From assembly GCA_047600805.1 (NCBI GenBank), contig JASGKG010000001.1, positions 4,402,001-4,466,000 on the forward strand: a stretch of 64,000 nucleotides of DNA, in the 5' to 3' direction. The DNA is from JADKHC01 sp047600805 (GTDB lineage: Bacteria > Verrucomicrobiota > Verrucomicrobiia > Opitutales > Opitutaceae). The position numbers and the translations under genes were made by a program. Each line of letters starts with the position of its first letter. Position 1 is the stretch's first letter. The notes beneath the pieces are model-generated. The model did no database searches, was not told where the DNA came from, and saw nothing but the letters and a program-made list of their open reading frames with translations. Positions 59,635 to 64,000 of the stretch are shown here, one piece after another.

Positions 59635-60999
59635 TTATGTGAACAGGTCCGTGGGCGTGCGATTTAAAAAGTCCTCCATGTAGGCCGTCGTCGCTTTGCC
59701 TTCGATGAAGATAGGATCGCTCATGATCGCCTTGTGAAGGGGAATCGTGGTCTTGATCCCGCGAATGAGGTACTCGTTGAGAGCCCGATACGCGCGTTCG
59801 AGAGCCACTTTTCGCGACGAACCATAGCAAATCAACTTGCCGATCATGGAGTCGTAGTAAGGCGGAATGGCGTAACCACTGTAAGCGTGGCTATCCACGC
59901 GCACGCCGTGTCCACCGGGTGCGTAATAAAGACCGATCGTCCCCGGGGACGGCGCGAAATTCCGCGCAGGGTCTTCTGCGTTAATGCGGCACTCGATGGC
60001 GTGTTTGTCGAAGGTGATATCGCTCTGGTCGAATTCTAGTTTGTGGCCGTTTGCGACTTGGATCTGTTGTTTGATTAGATCGATTCCTGTGCATTCCTCC
60101 GTCACCGGATGCTCCACCTGAATGCGGGTGTTCATCTCGATGAAGTAATAATTCCCCTTCGCATCGACCAGAAACTCAATGGTTCCGGCATTCTCGTACT
60201 CAGCGGCTTCTGCCGCTTTAACCGCGGCCTTGCCCATACGTTTGCGAAGGTCGGCCGTCAGGAAAGGCGAGGGGGATTCTTCAATCAGCTTTTGGTGACG
60301 TCGCTGAATAGAACAGTCGCGTTCGCCAAGATGGATCACCTTCCCATGGCTGTCGGCGAGGATCTGAAACTCGATGTGCCGCGGACGCTCGATGTACTTC
60401 TCAATGTAAACGGCGCCGTTGCCAAAAGCTTTTTCTGCCTCGTTCCGTGCCACATGGTATTCCTTGGCGAAAGAAACGTCGTTGTGGGCGATACGCATGC
60501 CTCGGCCGCCGCCACCAGCCACCGCCTTGATGATGACGGGATAGCCGATTTTCCGGGCGATTTTCACTGCCTCGGTTTCGGATTCCACCGGCCCGTCGCT
60601 TCCCGGAACGGTCGGTACGCCGGCCTTTTTCACCGTGTCTTTGGCGACAGCCTTATCACCCATCATTTTGATGGATTTTGCTTTAGGACCTATGAACTTG
60701 ATATTGCAGGACTCGCATTGCTCCGCAAATTTCGCGTTTTCCGACAGGAATCCATAACCGGGATGGATCGCGTCCACATCTGCGATTTCCGCAGCGCTAA
60801 TGATACGATCCGCGCGCAAATAGCTGTCGGCGCTCTTCGGACCGCCGATGCAGATGGCTTCATCAGCGAGCTGAACGTGAAGCGATTGGACGTCCGCCTC
60901 AGAATACACGGCGAGCGTCTTTATCCCGAGTTCGCGGCACGCACGAACGATTCGGAGGGCAATTTCACCGCGATTTGCGATGAGAACCTTTTGGATCAT
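59635..60999 (-). CDS. accC: Biotin carboxylase subunit of acetyl-CoA carboxylase
   Basis: 454 residues, full length. ATP-grasp motifs: KVLIANRGEIALRIVRA start, AVAGGGGRGMRIAHN glycine-rich loop, EKYIERPRHIEFQILAD, RDCSIQRRHQKLIEESP, FIEMNTRIQVEHPVTEE and RINAEDP. It carboxylates the biotin on AccB in fatty-acid synthesis. Its start lies only 11 bases past a 10-bp inverted repeat in the accB-accC gap; no clear Shine-Dalgarno is seen. Confidence 0.97.
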   Translation of the reverse strand: MIQKVLIANRGEIALRIVRACRELGIKTLAVYSEADVQSLHVQLADEAICIGGPKSADSYLRADRIISAAEIADVDAIHPGYGFLSENAKFAEQCESCNIKFIGPKAKSIKMMGDKAVAKDTVKKAGVPTVPGSDGPVESETEAVKIARKIGYPVIIKAVAGGGGRGMRIAHNDVSFAKEYHVARNEAEKAFGNGAVYIEKYIERPRHIEFQILADSHGKVIHLGERDCSIQRRHQKLIEESPSPFLTADLRKRMGKAAVKAAEAAEYENAGTIEFLVDAKGNYYFIEMNTRIQVEHPVTEECTGIDLIKQQIQVANGHKLEFDQSDITFDKHAIECRINAEDPARNFAPSPGTIGLYYAPGGHGVRVDSHAYSGYAIPPYYDSMIGKLICYGSSRKVALERAYRALNEYLIRGIKTTIPLHKAIMSDPIFIEGKATTAYMEDFLNRTPTDLFT

Positions 61000-61010
61000 A
61001 AAAAATGAAA

Positions 61011-61070
61011 AACCACTAATTCACACGGTTCCTGCGCACATGAAGGCAGAATCCGCGGTCATTAGTGGTT
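61011..61070 (-). repeat. 10-bp inverted repeat filling the accB-accC gap
   Basis: AACCACTAAT (61011-61020) and ATTAGTGGTT (61061-61070), perfect arms 40 bases apart. Read on the coding strand, it starts 7 bases past the accB stop and ends 11 bases before the accC ATG, followed by TTTTTCATTTTTT. It could form a long-loop hairpin that masks accC translation or attenuates transcription. Confidence 0.7.
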
Positions 61071-61077
61071 AAGTTGC

Positions 61078-61560
61078 TTAGCCTTGTTTAACTTTAAATA
61101 GACGTTGGCCGTATTCCACGGGCTGGCCGCTCTCCACGAGGATTTCGAGGATGGTGCCCTTCATCTCGGCCTGAATTTCGTTCATAATCTTCATCGCCTC
61201 GATGATGCAGACGACCGAGTTTTCTACGACTTTGGTGCCTTTTTCCGCGAATGCTTTGCTCTCCGGCGACGGAGAAGAATAGAAAGTGCCGACCATCGGA
61301 GATTTGATGTAAACCACTCCTGCCTCTTCCGTAGCTGCAGGTGCGGCCGCGGAAGGAGCCGCCGGAGCAGCCGCGGCAGCCGCTGGAGCTTGGGCGGTAT
61401 CGCCTGTGGCAAACGGAGCTGCCGAACCGCGTGCTACTATCGGCTGCCCGTTAGGCCCACGCCGAATCTTCAGTTTGAAACCCTCTTCTTCGACCTCGAA
61501 TTCCGTAAGGTCGGAGCGTGTCATCAAATCGATGATCTGTTTAATTTGTTTTAGGTCCAA
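61078..61560 (-). CDS. accB: Biotin carboxyl carrier protein of acetyl-CoA carboxylase
   Basis: 160 residues. N-terminal helix (LKQIKQIIDLMTRSDLTEFEVEEEGFKLKI), an Ala/Pro-rich linker (about 45-85) and the C-terminal biotinyl domain with IIEAMKIMNEI; biotinylated Lys is K124. The KSPMVGTFYSSPSPESKAF thumb region is present. First gene of the leftward accB-accC-Asp23-AmaP-like run. Confidence 0.96.
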   Translation of the reverse strand: MDLKQIKQIIDLMTRSDLTEFEVEEEGFKLKIRRGPNGQPIVARGSAAPFATGDTAQAPAAAAAAPAAPSAAAPAATEEAGVVYIKSPMVGTFYSSPSPESKAFAEKGTKVVENSVVCIIEAMKIMNEIQAEMKGTILEILVESGQPVEYGQRLFKVKQG

Positions 61561-62526
61561 GTTGAGCCTTCGTTAAGGGAGAACTGATACGGGTTAGTAG
61601 AATTTCTACGGCCGGTGTTCAAAAGAACTTCGGGAAACGATGCAATCTCTGATTTTTTCAGCCCAAAATGGCCAGATTCCGGCCTTTTTCGCCTAAAAAC
61701 CGCCCGAAAACGGCAGGAATTTGAGATTCGAGTCGGTTGGAAGACGCCGTGGATGAAGTCCATTTCGGCCAAAAATAGAGGGTTCGCCAAACGGTTTACC
61801 ACAGTCTGGCGTGATCGATTGCCCGGGCGATATCGGCGCGGGCCCCTCATGGAAGACCAGTTGTAATGGTGAATGAGCTGGACTGCGGTTCCCTCGGACC
61901 AAGTCCGCTTCCCTGTAGTCTTAGAGTCTCTGACGGGTTGCTTGGCTCTGCGGGGTGACTGGGATTCGCTGGGCTTCCGACGGCTAAGCTTTGCCCATGA
62001 TTCTCAATCCACGAAGGTGAACGCTGTCGGCGAACGGCTCACAAGTGGCTCCGTGGCGCCCGTGACGCCGTCGAATCGCAGGCTTTGCGCGAGGCGAGTG
62101 CCCTTTGCTCCCCTTCACGTGCCGGCACAATACAGCCCGGTGTAGCTGTCCGTAACCAGCCTGCGGTGCGCGAATTTGGCTCAGGTTTTTGCCCTCGCCG
62201 CACCTCTGTATCCGATTTTAGGATACGTAGTATCCAAAAGATGAATACATGGGTCGCGTTGCGATTGCTCGCTAAGAAAATTCACGCGAGCGCCGCAAAG
62301 CGGTCAAAAATAATAATTCATAATATGTTTATGGATATGGTGTTAAAAAACTAGTCCATTTTCTTTTCAGAAATTTCTTGAGCCTCGGGCCGAGACTTTC
62401 ATTGTCCGCACTCCCTTCTGCGGACGGCGAAACAAAAAGCGCCGAACAACGAAGGGAGTTCCTTGAGATTGCCGACTGCTTCAAAAAGTTTTTCGAAAGT
62501 TTTTCAAAAAATCTTCGAAAAAAATG
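61561..62526. other. Large intergenic region between accB and the rRNA leader
   Basis: Nearly 1 kb with no convincing gene. The left 300 bases hold the accB promoter side and short GC-rich hairpins (GGCC...GGCC near 61671-61685, followed by TTTTT). 61870-62200 is GC-rich and could hold a structured RNA; I tested it by eye for tmRNA, RNase P and SRP RNA hallmarks and found none. From 62200 it becomes AT-rich, with a GTATCC repeat set (62207-62234) and A-tracts (62480-62525). Confidence 0.5.
62207..62234. repeat. Alternating GTATCC/GGATAC repeats upstream of rRNA
   Basis: GTATCC (62207-62212), GGATAC (62220-62225), GTATCC (62229-62234). The central arm can pair with either neighbour (7-nt or 3-nt loop), giving two exclusive hairpins or a tandem operator. 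Confidence 0.5.
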
Positions 62527-62556
62527 TTGACCGCAGAAAAACAATCCTTCTTGATG
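62480..62556 (+). promoter_or_regulatory. Tentative rRNA promoter with UP-like A-tracts
   Basis: A run of A- and T-tracts (62480-62525) resembling an UP element precedes TTGACC (62527-62532), a good -35. The matching -10 is poor (CTTGAT or TTGATG around 62550-62556). It is upstream of the boxA-like element and directed at the 16S gene. Confidence 0.4.
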
Positions 62557-62578
62557 GAACTCTTTCCCTCATCGGGAA

Positions 62579-62588
62579 GCTCTTTGAA
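62579..62588 (+). promoter_or_regulatory. boxA-like antitermination element
   Basis: GCTCTTTGAA, matching the rRNA boxA core GCTCTTT(A/G)A, about 130 bases before the 16S 5' end. It should recruit NusB/NusE to the leader transcript. Confidence 0.65.
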
Positions 62589-62603
62589 ATTTACTTTGTG
62601 CGA

Positions 62604-62672
62604 TTGATTGGGACCCCCAATCAACAATTCAATATAAAGTTAAAAATACGGTAAGCAAACTTCGGTTTGCTT
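62604..62672 (+). other. rRNA leader hairpins (including a UUCG-capped stem)
   Basis: Two perfect hairpins: 9 bp TTGATTGGG/CCCAATCAA with a 3-nt loop (62604-62612 with 62616-62624), and 8 bp AAGCAAAC/GTTTGCTT capped by TTCG (62653-62660 with 62665-62672), the very stable C(UUCG)G tetraloop. They may guide RNase III processing or protect the leader. Confidence 0.7.
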
Positions 62673-62707
62673 CACCAGTAGTTCATGAATCACTAGGTTC
62701 ATAACTC

Positions 62708-64000
<1,293 letters not shown>

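Noticed and set aside
60109..61008. 299-residue frame antisense to accC
   Set aside because: The accC motifs are complete on the other strand; the antisense frame has no recognisable feature.
61873..62145. 90-residue open frame on the + strand before the rRNA
   Set aside because: Composition and sequence show no domain, signal or ribosome-binding site; it is probably chance in a GC-rich region.
61865..62160. Possible tmRNA on the minus strand (a GATTCGACGG motif is present)
   Set aside because: The motif resembles the tmRNA 5' signature, but the GGGG start, the following GGG...TGCCGAGG part, a tag reading frame and the TTCGA-containing 3' end could not be found.

Overview
The window is bacterial chromosomal DNA, most likely from the Verrucomicrobiota, class Opitutia (Opitutaceae-like). 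The main reason is the 16S rRNA gene that enters at the right edge (from about 62.71 kb), whose 5' part I recognise as Opitutus-type. PEP-CTERM proteins, a FloA/NfeD cluster, weak or absent Shine-Dalgarno sequences at many starts, and a Gram-negative envelope gene set (TonB-dependent receptor, TonB C-terminal domains, LapA, GT9, heptose adenylyltransferase, TatA) agree with this. It reads as ordinary vertical chromosome: I see no insertion sequence, prophage, integrase, CRISPR array or tRNA gene.

Layout. 0-9.9 kb: a truncated methyltransferase, a degenerate receiver/coiled-coil protein, a ribokinase-deoC-lipoprotein run, two paralogous secreted proteins with doubled TonB C-terminal domains, a GT9 glycosyltransferase, a LapA-like protein, a SpoU methyltransferase and an unusual aquaporin. 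9.9-13.6 kb: a porin-like protein and an ECF sigma cassette (Spy-like protein, sigma factor, putative anti-sigma, second Spy-like protein) next to a Thr/Ser/Gly-rich secreted protein; near-identical ECF-type promoters precede the cassette and this protein. 13.7-22.4 kb: a TIGR03118-type PEP-CTERM protein, a translationally coupled TonB receptor / TPR / LytS kinase / LytTR regulator operon, a DUF1287 protein and a large PEP-CTERM beta-helix protein. 22.5-29.3 kb: SlyD, polyphosphate glucokinase, a MacA-type adaptor with a separate ATPase and two permeases, and Pcm.

29.3-40.9 kb: a helical orphan, an adenylate-kinase-like protein with an extra C-terminal half, a small membrane protein behind a candidate sigma-54 promoter, an AlgB/KinB-like two-component pair, and a LysR-MFS-U32 run. 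The LysR start codon lies inside a near-consensus four-part OxyR operator, and a 61-residue membrane protein is divergent from it. 41-58.6 kb is housekeeping: galM-like, tatA, smr and a membrane protein; the NfeD-NfeD-FloA membrane-domain cluster; RodZ-like and FtsK; then manA, an AsmA-like protein, grpE, dnaJ, a heptose adenylyltransferase and purN; a Tmtc-like TPR protein; prmA. 58.6-61.6 kb: accB-accC followed by two Asp23-type genes, echoing the accB-accC-yqhY arrangement of Firmicutes. 61.6-62.7 kb has no convincing gene and ends in an rRNA leader with a boxA-like element and very stable hairpins.

The most informative non-coding signals are the paired ECF promoters, the OxyR-type operator (with a regulator that lacks the canonical peroxidatic Cys), the sigma-54 promoter candidate beside an NtrC-type regulator, and a perfect 10-bp inverted repeat occupying the accB-accC gap. 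All functional calls come from reading the sequence; no database search was possible.
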